Source: Pseudoalteromonas sp. R3
GTDB lineage: Bacteria > Pseudomonadota > Gammaproteobacteria > Enterobacterales > Alteromonadaceae
DNA: 64,000 bases
NCBI RefSeq assembly: GCF_004014715.1
Contig: NZ_CP034835.1
Coordinates: 4,030,001 to 4,094,000 of the forward strand
Reading direction: 5' to 3'
Shown piece by piece: positions 39,677 to 49,730 of this stretch. The notes beneath the pieces were generated by a model. The model was not told the DNA's origin, did no database searches, and worked only from the letters and a program-made list of their open reading frames with translations. The position numbers and the translations under genes are program-made. Within the stretch, counting starts at the first letter, position 1; each line of letters starts with the position of its first letter.

Positions 39677-39970
39677 ATGCAAGCCGTTATCGAAAAGCTG
39701 AATGAAAACTTAAAACTCGTTTACCGTCAAGCGCTTGATGCCGATAAAAAATTAGACGAGCTACAACAGCAAGGTCACGGAAAATTCCAGGCGTTATTTT
39801 CTGAAGATGCAGGGTTTGACTTTGCAGCCAAACGTTTCAAGCCCTACGTACTTGACGTTGCTGCCGATGTTGACGCACTGAGTAAGGCCGAACAACTGGA
39901 CGAAGCACAACTTAAAAAAGCGGTTTTTAAACTCCAACAGCTAATTCAGTTACTGGCTACATTTAAGTAG
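39677..39970 (+). CDS. Small helical protein, possibly PriC-like primosomal protein
   Basis: 97 residues, all helix-like and charged (NENLKLVYRQALDADKKLDE; AAKRFKPYVLDVAADVDAL). It recalls the primosomal replication protein PriB/PriC family of Alteromonadales, but E. coli PriC is about 175 residues, so this would be a short version. I found no frameshift that would lengthen it. Function uncertain. Confidence 0.5.
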   Translation: MQAVIEKLNENLKLVYRQALDADKKLDELQQQGHGKFQALFSEDAGFDFAAKRFKPYVLDVAADVDALSKAEQLDEAQLKKAVFKLQQLIQLLATFK

Positions 39971-39988
39971 TACACGCTATCAAACACC

Positions 39989-40008
39989 GCCGGGTCTGCT
40001 AACCCGGC
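39989..40008. terminator. Hairpin between convergent genes
   Basis: GCCGGGT, six bases, ACCCGGC, followed by six A on the plus strand. The stem lies between the small helical-protein gene and the DUF3016 gene. The T-tract is on the wrong side for both directions, so terminator function is uncertain. Confidence 0.4.
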
Positions 40009-40035
40009 AAAAAACCTTTAATCCGTGACTCACAA

Positions 40036-40521
40036 TTATCCCTTTAACTTGTCTGCAATTTCCTCTTTATACCAGGTACTGAGCAGCCGTTTGTCATAGT
40101 AAAACTCACTATCTCGTCCAGTTCGTACCCGATCCATAAACGACAGATCTTTAAGCACCTTTTCCTCAGCCTGCGCCACAACGGCACCGCTGCTATCGGT
40201 CAGCGTGTAACTGATTTTCAGGCGTGGAAAGAAAATCGGCTTTACAATGCGAATATCATGCATGTTAAAGCGTACATCGCCCGCTAAGTCAATATCATCA
40301 AAAGTGATGTCAAGCTGATAACCTTGCGGCGCGTCAGTCATCAACTTGCTAAGGTGTTTCTCAAACTGAGAGACGATCCGCTTATGATAACCCGCTTTGC
40401 TCTCATTGGCAGGCACCACATCACGATACTCTTTAAAATCACGCCAGGTGACATTTGTTTCACCAGCCAGCGTAGTCAGAGGACTCAGGCAAACCAGCGT
40501 GATTGCATATAGATATTTCAT
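40036..40521 (-). CDS. DUF3016 family secreted protein
   Basis: 161 residues from the ATG at 40521, which has GAGGAG in front; the frame extends upstream without a good start. The signal peptide is MKYLYAITLVCLSPLTTLAG. The mature part contains the DUF3016-type segments VTWRDFKEYRDV and YQLDITFDDIDLAGDV. Function unknown. It is transcribed alone, and its stop faces the hairpin at 39989-40008. Confidence 0.75.
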   Translation of the reverse strand: MKYLYAITLVCLSPLTTLAGETNVTWRDFKEYRDVVPANESKAGYHKRIVSQFEKHLSKLMTDAPQGYQLDITFDDIDLAGDVRFNMHDIRIVKPIFFPRLKISYTLTDSSGAVVAQAEEKVLKDLSFMDRVRTGRDSEFYYDKRLLSTWYKEEIADKLKG

Positions 40522-40687
40522 GGTCTTCTCCTCATGATTGCGAACCCATCTGCGGTCGCTTTTACACCAAGCCGCATTCACCATTTTATAATCTGCATTT
40601 TTTGCTGAACGCGCAATGAAAGGTAACATTTGACGACAAATTGATACCAATCCACTGACTTTAGCAGATTGGTATCTGAGTCCTATG

Positions 40688-43600
40688 CTATGCCTTCAGC
40701 GAAATACGGTACAAAAGCGCATATAAGACAGGCACCACACCTAATGTCAGTATAGTTGAAAACAGCAGGCCTCCCATAATCGCCAGCGCCATCGGCTCCC
40801 ACATTTCACCGCCTCCAAGATACAGAGGTACTAATCCCAGCACAGTGGTTGCAGTGGTAAGCAAGATTGGCCGCATCCGCTGCTGCGCAGCCTGAATAAT
40901 GGCCAGTACCGGTTCACCACCCTGATCTAGCTCGTACTTAATTCGCTCCAGCAATACAATCGCATTGTTGATCACTATCCCTGCCAAAGAAATGATCCCT
41001 AGCAAAGTCATAAAGCCGAAGAAGGATTGCCCCGCCAGTAACCCGGCAACGACGCCGATAAAGCCAAGCGGTACGGTCGTCAATACTATGGCCGATTTAC
41101 GTAACGAATTAAACTGACCAACCAGAAGGATAACTATGATAAATACTGCAATGGGCATTTTCTCTGCAATGGACTGGTTTGCCTTACCTGATGACTCTGC
41201 TTCCCCCCCAGTTCATAGCTATAGCCAAATGGCCAGGTTTTTTGCTGCTCATTCAACCAGGGGATCAACTTAGAAAAGCCCTCGTCTGCGGTGATACCGT
41301 CCAGCTGAGCGCCCACAGTCACAGACTTGAGGCGGTCACGTCTGAGGATTTGTGCGTTTTCCCATACTACTTCGATATCCGCAACCTGCTTAAGTGGTAC
41401 CGACTTACCCGATGCCTGAGAGTAAACGACCATGGCTTCAAGTTTGCCAATGTCCTGTCTGTCAGCAGCCACAGAACGCAGTGTCACCGGAATAAGCTCA
41501 TCTCCCTCGCGATATCGCGTTAACTCCAGCCCACTGAGCCCGGTTTGCAATGAACTGGCAATATCCTTACTGGATACACCGGCACGCCGGGCACGAGTCT
41601 GATTGATTTTAATCTGCAGCTTTTTAATGGGTAATCCCCAGTCATCGCTCACAGCCTTTAACCCCTCAGTGTTACGCATCTGCGTTTTCAGCTCATTCAC
41701 CAACCCGGTCAGGACATGAATGTCATTACCAGACAGCCTCACTTCAACCGGGTTTTCTATGGGTGAGCCGTTTTCAATTTTACGCTGTTTGATAAGCAAG
41801 TCAGGGTGTCGTTGCAGGGCATAAGCCTCTATCTTCGCCATAAGTTCGTCGATATGACGATAAGAAGTCGTTGAGACTATCATCAAAGCATAATTCGAGC
41901 TGGTTGGCTCGGGCGTATGCGTTAACAAAAACCTCGGTCCGCCATTTCCCACGTAACTGACCCAATTGGTAACCCCTTTTTCACGGCTCTCATTCACTTT
42001 GAGATCGCGAAGTAAGAACGCTTCCATGTCTTTGACCACGGCTTCCGTTGCGCTTAGCCGCGTACCGATCGGCAGCTCCAGTTCAACCTTAAAATAATCC
42101 CGGTCAGACGGTGGGAAAAATAGTTTAGGTACCAGCTGCAGACCCTGTAATGCAATGAAAAACATCAGCACACATCCACCCACTGTCATCCAGCGATACT
42201 TAATCAGTCCCATCAGGATTTTCTTATAGGTTAAGTACACCCCGCTGTCATAATTGGCTGCCTCTGATTTTACTCGGGTAAACAGTACACAAAGCATCGG
42301 GATCATGGTCATTGCCAGTAACCAGGAACACAGTAGCGTGATGGTGACCACTTTAAACAACGACGCGGTGTACTCACCTGTGGCCGATTCCGCCAGAAAA
42401 ATAGGTAAAAATGCTGCCCCTGTTGTCAACGAAGAGACCAGCAACGGGATTTTCAACTCTTCAGCCGAGTCAACTGCGGCATCGACGGCAGACTTGCCCC
42501 GCTCCATCTGTACCATAATACTTTCTGACATCACAATGCCGTTATCCACCAGCATTCCTAATGCAATGATCAGTGCCGCCAGAGAAATTTGATCTATGCT
42601 GATATCAAAAAACGACATGGCGAGTATGCCGAAAACCATACTCATCGGGATCAGGCTGGCCACAATCAAACCCGTTCTCAACCCTAAGCTGAATAACATC
42701 ACGACCGTGACCACCAGTACAGCCTGAATTAGGTTTGATACAAAGTCATCGACTTTCTGCTCAACTTCTCGCGGTAAAAAAGACAGTAGCTCGAAGTCGA
42801 CACCTATCGGGTACACTGACTCCAAATAATGGATTGCGTTGAGCACTTGTTCACCCAGTAGCAAATTATTACCACCATGGCGCATAGAAATAGCAATGGT
42901 CATGCCTTGCCTGTCGGCGACCCGTACCTTCACTTTGGCCGGATCGACATAATCTCGGTACACTCTTGCGATATCACTGAGCAAAATGACCTGCTCAGAG
43001 CCGGCAATATTTATAATGGTACCGGCTATGTCCTCTACCGACTCAAAATTACCACTGGGCTCCAGTGCCAGTGTTTCATCATCAATAAAGATTGAACCGC
43101 CCGGATTCACAATATTACGAGCTGCCAATTGATCTTTCAGTTGCCCAGGCGAGATCCCCAGCGATGCCAGTTTGGCGTTTTCGAATTCAATAAAGACGCG
43201 CTGCTCCTGAGCACCAAAAATATCGACTTTGGCCGCTTCTGGGAGTCGTAATAGTTCATCTCTGACCTGTTCAGCTACTTCCTCCATTTCCCGATAGGAA
43301 TACCCCTCGGCGGTCAGCCCTATAACAACCCCAAACACATCGCCAAACTCGTCATTCACTATGGGTTTTTGCGCATCACTGGGGAGATCGCTTTCGACGG
43401 TTTCAATCTTACGACGCAGATTATCCCAGATTGGCCGCATTTCCTTGTAGCTTTCTTTGATATTTACGCTGACAATTGAGACACCCGTTTTCGAGGTACT
43501 TTTAACAAAATCCAGTTCTGGAATTTGTTGCACAACCTTTTCAATTTTATCGGTAACCAGCTCTTCGACTCGCTGCGGGCTGGCGCCGGGAAAGTAAGTA

Positions 43601-43743
43601 ACAACCTGGGCTGTTCTGATGATGAATCCGGGGTCATAATCTTTGGGCATTTTGTTAAATGCCACAATACCAAAGAAGACCAAGGCAAAAATCAAAACCC
43701 ACGTTGTGCGATTGTTTTCTAACGCTAAACGGGTAATGTTCAC
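40688..43743 (-). CDS. RND family efflux transporter permease; single-base frameshift
   Basis: Frames 43743-41134 and 41158-40688 form one AcrB/MexF-like protein of about 1018 residues. The join needs eight C instead of seven at 41203-41209, giving YELGGEAESSGKANQS. Typical features are the N-terminal helix (TTWVLIFALVFFGIVAF), the proton-relay region ALIIALGMLVDNGIVMSES in helix 4, two large periplasmic domains, and the C-terminal helix bundle. It pumps small molecules with proton influx. It overlaps the membrane-fusion gene by four bases. No outer-membrane TolC-like channel is in the window. Confidence 0.88.
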
Positions 43744-44807
43744 TCACGACCTCCCTGGAATTTCACAACTTGCTGATCCGTCACTTTGCTCATGCCTGCA
43801 GTAACCACATGAACGCCCGCGGTGACGCCGGAGATAACCGGAAAGCCCAGCGAAGATACTTCGCCGATCTGTACAGGCGTTTTACTTATTTTTCCCGTTC
43901 CTTCTCCAAGCGATGATACGGTCCAGACATAATGCCCTTGTTCATCTTTCAACACTGTGGATAAGGGCAAATACAGGCGAGACCGAGCTTCACTTGGCGC
44001 GCTAGCCATCACCTTTGCCGTCATACCCGGCAAAATATTATATCCGGGAGGGGGGAGCATCCCCAGAGTAACTTCATAGGTTTTCGTCACCTCATCAGCT
44101 TGCGTACTCACCTCGACAAACTCCAGTTCAAAGCGCTTCCCCTCAATCGCTGCAAACTCCGCAAACACCTGTTTTGGCGTGTCTTTACTGACATGGATCA
44201 TCAAGCTTTCCGGCACATTCACTTTCAAATTGATGTGCTCTATATTCTGTAATGTGGCCACAACTTGTTTGGCCTGCACTTCCTCAAATTGCTCCACATG
44301 GGTACGTGCCACGATCCCCGAAAAAGACGCCTTCAGCTGTGTGTAGTCAAGGTTATTTCTGGCATTGGCCAACTTGGTTTTGGCACTGGCAAACTGAGAT
44401 TTCAGCAAGTCATAGTCAGACTGGCTGATAGTACCTGTTACTATCAACTGCTTACCACGTTCAAAATCAGCTTCTGCTTTTTCAAATGACGCCTGCGCTT
44501 CTTCCACTGCCAGTTTGTAATCAGTGTCGTCCAGTTTCGCTATCACATCTCCCTTGGTGACTTCCTGACCTTGTTTCACATTCAGGTGGGTAAGCTCCCC
44601 AGACACTTTAAACGATAAGTCAGCCGTACTGGCCGCATCTACCACTGCCGGGAATTCCTGTAGCGGTCCGAAATTATTAACACTGAGCTCGATGGTTCTA
44701 ACTGGCCGCAATTGTGGCGCTTTGTCAACCGTAGTCTGTTGTTCAGAACACGCGGACAGATAAGTCGTCATGGCAACGACTAAAAGGAAGGTGTGCTTTC
44801 TTATCAT
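43740..44807 (-). CDS. RND efflux periplasmic adaptor (membrane fusion lipoprotein)
   Basis: 355 residues, lipoprotein signal with lipobox LSAC near residue 20. The barrel-sandwich domain starts DLSFKVSGELTHLNVKQGQEV, followed by the helical hairpin (about 100-165), and the beta-barrel and membrane-proximal domains. It links the inner-membrane pump to an outer-membrane channel. Its stop overlaps the pump start by four bases. Confidence 0.88.
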   Translation of the reverse strand: MIRKHTFLLVVAMTTYLSACSEQQTTVDKAPQLRPVRTIELSVNNFGPLQEFPAVVDAASTADLSFKVSGELTHLNVKQGQEVTKGDVIAKLDDTDYKLAVEEAQASFEKAEADFERGKQLIVTGTISQSDYDLLKSQFASAKTKLANARNNLDYTQLKASFSGIVARTHVEQFEEVQAKQVVATLQNIEHINLKVNVPESLMIHVSKDTPKQVFAEFAAIEGKRFELEFVEVSTQADEVTKTYEVTLGMLPPPGYNILPGMTAKVMASAPSEARSRLYLPLSTVLKDEQGHYVWTVSSLGEGTGKISKTPVQIGEVSSLGFPVISGVTAGVHVVTAGMSKVTDQQVVKFQGGRE

Positions 44808-44819
44808 AGGTGATCACCG

Positions 44820-45515
44820 CTATATCATTTTTGATTTACTAATTGCTGTTACGAAGTTATCTATCCAGATGTCGAGTACCGCTTTAACAGCTTGTGTATT
44901 TTCTTCGCCATTTTGCTTGAGCACTGATTCCACTTCTTTATGAGCAGACATCATCAACACAGGCTCTGTGCTTTCGCCTAAGTAAAACATGCTTTCCAGA
45001 GACACTGAGGTCACAACTTCTGATTGCTCCGTTGCCATCAGATAGGCGCTTTTACCCGCACTATAAACCAGACGGATAGGAATAAAGTCGCGCACTTCCA
45101 TTGCTGTTTCTGAGAACTCAATTTGAGTAAACGCACCGCGAATTGTCAGTACGTCAGAATTACGGTTCTGCGGTTGCTCAAGCACAACCCGATAATAGGG
45201 TGACAGTTTTTTCTGCAATTGGCTTTGCATATAGACACTTAATTTCGCCAAATGTTTTGGACTCAGTGCCATTTTTCTTTGTTCATCAAATTGCAGCCAA
45301 ATCTCAAAGTGAGGCAGGTAAATAGTACGCACCTTCTCCAGCGCACCTGATTTAAGTACGTCTGCTACATACAGAGCTGTATCAGGATAAGTCTCTGAGG
45401 GTGCTAAACGCTGATAATCAGGGAGAAACCCCGATTGGGTTGTTTGTTGGGTACTGGCACAGCCTGTCACAAACAGGGCCAGAAAAAACCATAAGATGGT
45501 ATGACGCATCGTCAA
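44820..45515 (-). CDS. DUF3313-like lipoprotein
   Basis: 231 residues. The lipobox is LFVTGCASTQ, so the mature protein is lipid-anchored. Residues 30 onward (SGFLPDYQRLAP, ...TIYLPHFEIWLQ) resemble DUF3313 proteins. It is the first gene of the efflux operon, 12 bases before the adaptor, and its role in the pump is unknown; it may help assemble it. Confidence 0.72.
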   Translation of the reverse strand: MTMRHTILWFFLALFVTGCASTQQTTQSGFLPDYQRLAPSETYPDTALYVADVLKSGALEKVRTIYLPHFEIWLQFDEQRKMALSPKHLAKLSVYMQSQLQKKLSPYYRVVLEQPQNRNSDVLTIRGAFTQIEFSETAMEVRDFIPIRLVYSAGKSAYLMATEQSEVVTSVSLESMFYLGESTEPVLMMSAHKEVESVLKQNGEENTQAVKAVLDIWIDNFVTAISKSKMI

Positions 45516-45746
45516 ATCTCCATTTGATATTCAAAATGCATTTAATACATCAGTTCAATGCAACAGTCTGATCTAACGTGTTAATTGATGTGTTCACGTT
45601 GGTATTCAAAGTCTTCTATAAAAATAGCAGCCTTTTGCTCGGGTGCAGCCATACTTCCCCAAAAAGACACCATTTATCCATAAGACGTTCTGACAATGCA
45701 TAGATCCAGAAGTGGCATCTGTTGCGCCACTTCTGCATTAAAACAA

Positions 45747-47657
45747 CTAAACGCCTTCAACCATAAGACGTGTATCCGGCAGACACGCCAAGTGAGGAAT
45801 GGCCAAATCAGGACGCTCCATGCGGTTCAACGCATTCAGTGCAGCCGCGATAGCCCCTTCTTGCCAGCCTGGTAATGACGACAGCTGGTCACCAACGATA
45901 AAGAAGTTTGGCTTAGTTTGTGCACCATCAGTGGTCGTCACTGAACTCCCCTGTGTCAACACGTTAAAGTGATGCACAGCTTGATCGCCAACGACATGCC
46001 ACTGAGCCCAGCCCCCTTTGATATAAGGCATGTTTTGCCAGGCAATCGCCAGACCATGCTCCAAACCATCACCAAATGCATGACCAAATAACTTAGCGCC
46101 TTCACGTGCTTTATCCAGGCGGGCTTGTACCGGTAACTTGCCCCACTCATAAGCGATTTCAGAAAAATTATAAGCCCCTGTGAGCACGCCTTTTTGATCA
46201 TGATAAGCCGTAGAAGGATACCAGATCTGGGTAATATCATTATCTGTCCAGGAAATACCGCCGAAAATGGGAACCACACCAATTTCAGAGTCTGGTACAC
46301 TCAGAATATCTATATCAGCACTATCATCATGGACTTCCTGGACCTGGCTACCCTGCCACAAGTAACGGTCTGCCTGCCAGCCCACTTTGGTTGTACAAGC
46401 CAGGAACTTAGCCTGGTAACCACCTTGATCATCGATAAACTGCGACTGATATACCGCCTGCAGCGCCGACTTAAATTCTTCATTGAGGCCCAGTTTACTG
46501 TTTGGATCCTGAAGCTCTTCTGACAATATTTCTTTTAAGAAAGGGATCGCCATATTGCTAAAGCAATAGTCAGCATACACAACATCAACATCTTGGGTGC
46601 CGATTTTAGCAATAGAGATTGCAAACTGCTGACGTGATGCGTCCCAGTCAATACGCTTGACCGGACTATTAAGTAATATGGTGCCACCCAGTGCAGCGAC
46701 CTGTTGTGCAAATGCATGCTGAACCTGATCCATGCCCCCTACCGGCTGAAACAAAGTCGCCTGCCAGAGAAAATCAACGGGCTGATAAAAACGCGTCTTG
46801 TCCCAAAATTCTGAGCCCAGTAAGCTATCAAAACTCAAAGGCTCAGCTATCGTGCCGGCATCCACACCAGGAAGTTCAGTATAGCCTGCCCGGGAGCGGC
46901 CATTCTCCATGCCATCCTGACCAGCAGTGACCACATACTTGCCCATATTCGGCCCGCTCGGAACTAGCTCTCCAAAGCTGATCATAAGCTCCCTGAGTTG
47001 CTCGGCGCGGCGCTGAACATCCTGCGCACCGACACCACACTCAGTGGTTTTAATCAACTGCTCTGCGTTTTCAAATACCATTTGTGCCAGCCAGCCACGC
47101 GTATTATGGTCAAGGCGTCGGTATACCAGCGGTAGACCCGCAAAACTATCCGACATCTGAACCAGGTTTGACTCACTGTTCATCACGTAAACTTCCACAT
47201 CTACACTGAACTGTTTGAGGTATGACAGAAGACGTTTATGGCTTGAAGGGATCCGTCCAGGACCGGCATTCAGATAGGGTTCCGCGTCGCCTTGTGGTCT
47301 GTCAAAACGGACCACCTGAGGCAGGCCTGGTTTGGAATTAAATAACTGGCTGTCGACATCTTCGATTAACGTGTCTCCGGTACGCAGGCTCAGACAGCGG
47401 CCTCCTGTGCGACTTTGCGCTTCTAACACTGTGACTTCCATGCCCGACTGTTGTGCTAACAACTCATAGGCCGTCGTCAGCCCGGATACACCCGCTCCGA
47501 TGATCACGGCTTTTTTGCCCTGATATTTATTTTTGGTCAGGGTAACAGGGCCCGGAGTAACTTTAAGTTGCTGATTGGTTGCATCGTCCAGCGCGGCATG
47601 TGCTCTGGCTTTGGGATGCTGTTGAAAAAAGCGTGCGCGTGATTGGTGTTCTGTCAT
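45747..47657 (-). CDS. FAD-dependent L-amino acid oxidase (flavin amine oxidase family)
   Basis: 636 residues from the ATG at 47657, which has AAGGAGCAAGTC before it; an earlier Met at 47747 lacks this. No signal peptide. The FAD-binding motif is VIIGAGVSGLTTAYELLAQQ (about 49-68) followed by VTVLEAQSRTGGRC; a second flavin contact is FFIVGDQLSSLPGWQEGAI. It matches flavin L-amino acid oxidases described in Pseudoalteromonas, which release hydrogen peroxide and are antibacterial. The long 5' region suggests regulation. Amino acid preference cannot be read from sequence. Confidence 0.85.
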   Translation of the reverse strand: MTEHQSRARFFQQHPKARAHAALDDATNQQLKVTPGPVTLTKNKYQGKKAVIIGAGVSGLTTAYELLAQQSGMEVTVLEAQSRTGGRCLSLRTGDTLIEDVDSQLFNSKPGLPQVVRFDRPQGDAEPYLNAGPGRIPSSHKRLLSYLKQFSVDVEVYVMNSESNLVQMSDSFAGLPLVYRRLDHNTRGWLAQMVFENAEQLIKTTECGVGAQDVQRRAEQLRELMISFGELVPSGPNMGKYVVTAGQDGMENGRSRAGYTELPGVDAGTIAEPLSFDSLLGSEFWDKTRFYQPVDFLWQATLFQPVGGMDQVQHAFAQQVAALGGTILLNSPVKRIDWDASRQQFAISIAKIGTQDVDVVYADYCFSNMAIPFLKEILSEELQDPNSKLGLNEEFKSALQAVYQSQFIDDQGGYQAKFLACTTKVGWQADRYLWQGSQVQEVHDDSADIDILSVPDSEIGVVPIFGGISWTDNDITQIWYPSTAYHDQKGVLTGAYNFSEIAYEWGKLPVQARLDKAREGAKLFGHAFGDGLEHGLAIAWQNMPYIKGGWAQWHVVGDQAVHHFNVLTQGSSVTTTDGAQTKPNFFIVGDQLSSLPGWQEGAIAAALNALNRMERPDLAIPHLACLPDTRLMVEGV

Positions 47658-48116
47658 GACTTGCTCCTTAAAAAACACCGCCCCTGCCAGCTCGTTTACT
47701 GTGGTTAACTGGTACACATTAAAAATGCGCACAATGGCATAACACATAGAGCCAGCCTGGTGGCCTGGGATAATAAACTGTCCCTACTACCAGCTGACTC
47801 CAGTAAGGTTTACCGCCCGTATCGCAGAGTACTATCTGTGGTACAAACAAGGCGCGATATCAGGCTCTGTAACTCTAGCTCAGTCACGCATATTCTGCCT
47901 GTTCAATAGGCTAATATATCCCGGGTTATCACGAAACAAACGGTGCCTGCTGAACCTTTCCAACGCATCATCATTTAATCAAAATACTCAACAGTTGGCA
48001 TAAATCACCATAGACATCCAAGCAAAACCACTATAATCAATCACTTAAAAATGGAATGTCCATTGCTTCATACCTTGCACTGTAACCAAGAACGATCAAT
48101 ATAAGGTAAACAAAGT
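47658..48116. other. Intergenic region between divergent amino-acid-oxidase and membrane-protein genes
   Basis: 459 bases with no credible gene. It must hold the promoters of the two divergent genes. A TATAAT at 48032-48037 lies about 80 bases before the plus-strand gene; I see no good -35. Near 48051-48063 is a small ATGGA-ATG-TCCAT inverted repeat. No operator for a named regulator stands out. Confidence 0.6.
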
Positions 48117-48677
48117 ATGATTACGCAACCACTCAGTCAGACGAGAAATATGTTTCTCGTTGCCGTTCTGCTACTTCAGACTGCTCAGCTCATTTGGGAA
48201 CACTTCAACGGAGGAGTCGTCACTCATCATTTATTAATGCGTGCCGATCTACCGGGCATTTCAAACTGGTGGGGGTTACTCATCTTGCCTGCACTGGTAT
48301 TGGTAACTGGTATGCATGTTCAGGCAAGGCTAACTGCGCATGCACAAGACGAAACCGCGCGCCTTAAAATCTGGAACAATGTACAATTGGGGTTTGGTAT
48401 GTTGTTGCTGTTCAGTTTGTGCCAGGCAATCGTATTCAGCCTGGGCTTTCATACGCTGGCCAAATTCATGTTACTGGGGCTGTTGATCACCGCGCTGTTT
48501 ATGCCACTTTATAGAATGGAGTGCATTTTGGGCTATGTTCTGGGCGCCAGTTTAACCTCAGGGCCCGCGATGCCCTTTGTCGGTGTGGTCTTGTTTGCAA
48601 CGGTATCGGCTTTGTCTCATTTTGCGATAAAACCGGTGATTGCACGCGTTATTACCAGAAAACACATCACAAACTGA
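48117..48677 (+). CDS. Multi-pass membrane protein of unknown function
   Basis: 186 residues with about five or six hydrophobic helices (roughly 12-28, 50-65, 90-110, 115-132, 140-180). No family recognised. A TATAAGG sequence stands upstream, and ATAAGGTAAACAAAGT precedes the ATG. The gene is divergent from the oxidase. Function unknown. Confidence 0.55.
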   Translation: MITQPLSQTRNMFLVAVLLLQTAQLIWEHFNGGVVTHHLLMRADLPGISNWWGLLILPALVLVTGMHVQARLTAHAQDETARLKIWNNVQLGFGMLLLFSLCQAIVFSLGFHTLAKFMLLGLLITALFMPLYRMECILGYVLGASLTSGPAMPFVGVVLFATVSALSHFAIKPVIARVITRKHITN

Positions 48678-48705
48678 TGAAGTAAGAAGCAGGGTGAGCA
48701 CAGAG

Positions 48706-49029
48706 CTACCCCTGCGACTCGGTATAGCGATTGATCAGTAAACTGGCAACCTGCTGCTTCACTGCGCGCTTGTCGGTCGGGTCCACACCAAAACGTTGTG
48801 CCAGTAAGGCAATTTCTTCATCGGTGAGGTTAAACGATAACCGCTGCCGGGTCTTTTTGGATTTGACCTCTAAATCGAGGATTTTCCGAATCATATCCGA
48901 CGGCGTGAGTTCTTCGTCAATAGCCTGCTTTTTAAGGCTTTTCTGAACCTCAGTGGTTAAATCAAACGCCATCTGGGTGGCACGCAACGCCCGTTCCTGA
49001 CGTTGCCATTTAGCTTGTTTATCAGTCAC
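48706..49029 (-). CDS. Putative tandem ribbon-helix-helix DNA-binding protein
   Basis: 107 residues. Residues 20-55 fit a ribbon-helix-helix pattern: a short beta strand (MAFDLTTEVQ), a first helix, then the turn ELTPSDMIRKILDLE. A second similar block follows at 60-100 (RLSFNLTDEEIALLAQRFGV, then a Lys/Arg helix). It has no other recognised family. It starts two bases after the DUF2491 stop, so it is the last gene of the same transcript. A regulator binding the paired palindromes upstream of the operon is my inference; nothing proves it. Confidence 0.5.
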   Translation of the reverse strand: MTDKQAKWQRQERALRATQMAFDLTTEVQKSLKKQAIDEELTPSDMIRKILDLEVKSKKTRQRLSFNLTDEEIALLAQRFGVDPTDKRAVKQQVASLLINRYTESQG

Positions 49030-49031
49030 TA

Positions 49032-49662
49032 TCAGGCCCCGGGAAACAGATCAACAATGTCGCTAAGCGGTCGGGTTAAAACCAGAGATACGTCTGTCTC
49101 ACCGCCATCCCAAATTTCAATATTGATACTGTGCTTTTCATCGGGAGATACCAGTTCAATCACTTCACAGATTTCACCGCTTTCATCCTGGTAACGTGGC
49201 AATGTGCCCCCGATAATCCTGCTCGTAATAATACGCCACATAAGGCGCCTCGCTTTGCTGGTAGTTTTGTCCCAGAAAACGCTCAAAGGCTGCCGGCCTG
49301 GTCTGTGTTTCAATTTCTGTCAGGGATTCTTCATCAAAAATCCGCGCAAATTCGTCGAGTGTGAATATCGCGTCCACATCACTGCGCTGGATCTTCACCG
49401 CAAAGTTAGCAAACTCTTTGCCGTCATCTTGGTCTATCTGTAAAAAGACCACTTTGCCTGATTCTGACTCAAGCACAAACTCATACTCAGCACTGTGCTG
49501 GTATTGATAGGTCTGTACCGCTGTAACTTTGAGCGTCTGACCTTTAAGCCAATCGGGGTAGGCAAAGGAATCTATCACTGTCAACATGTCCCCCACACGC
49601 AAGTCGCGGGCATGATTAAGCTGGCGCTCAGGGGTTTTCTTAGATTTGAAAAAACCAAACAT
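49032..49662 (-). CDS. YjfK-like DUF2491 protein; single-base frameshift
   Basis: Frames 49662-49183 and 49313-49032 join into about 209 residues if the five C at 49207-49211 are four, giving EQDYRGTLPRYQDESGE. The start is FGFFKSKKTPERQ, the body is beta-rich and acidic, as in E. coli YjfK (DUF2491). Function unknown. It lies after the PspA-like gene, but an intrinsic terminator separates them. Confidence 0.75.
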
Positions 49663-49692
49663 AACTCACCTTTAAGAAAATAATAAAAGCAA

Positions 49693-49715
49693 AAAAGGAG
49701 GCCAGGCCTCCTTTT
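49693..49715. terminator. Intrinsic terminator between PspA-like and DUF2491 genes
   Basis: AAAAGGAGGC, three bases, GCCTCCTTTT with A and T tracts on the outside. It stands 16 bases after the PspA-like stop and inside an otherwise co-directional gene set, so part of the transcript would stop here and DUF2491 would be made less. Confidence 0.8.
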
Positions 49716-49730
49716 ATCATTCAAGCCATA

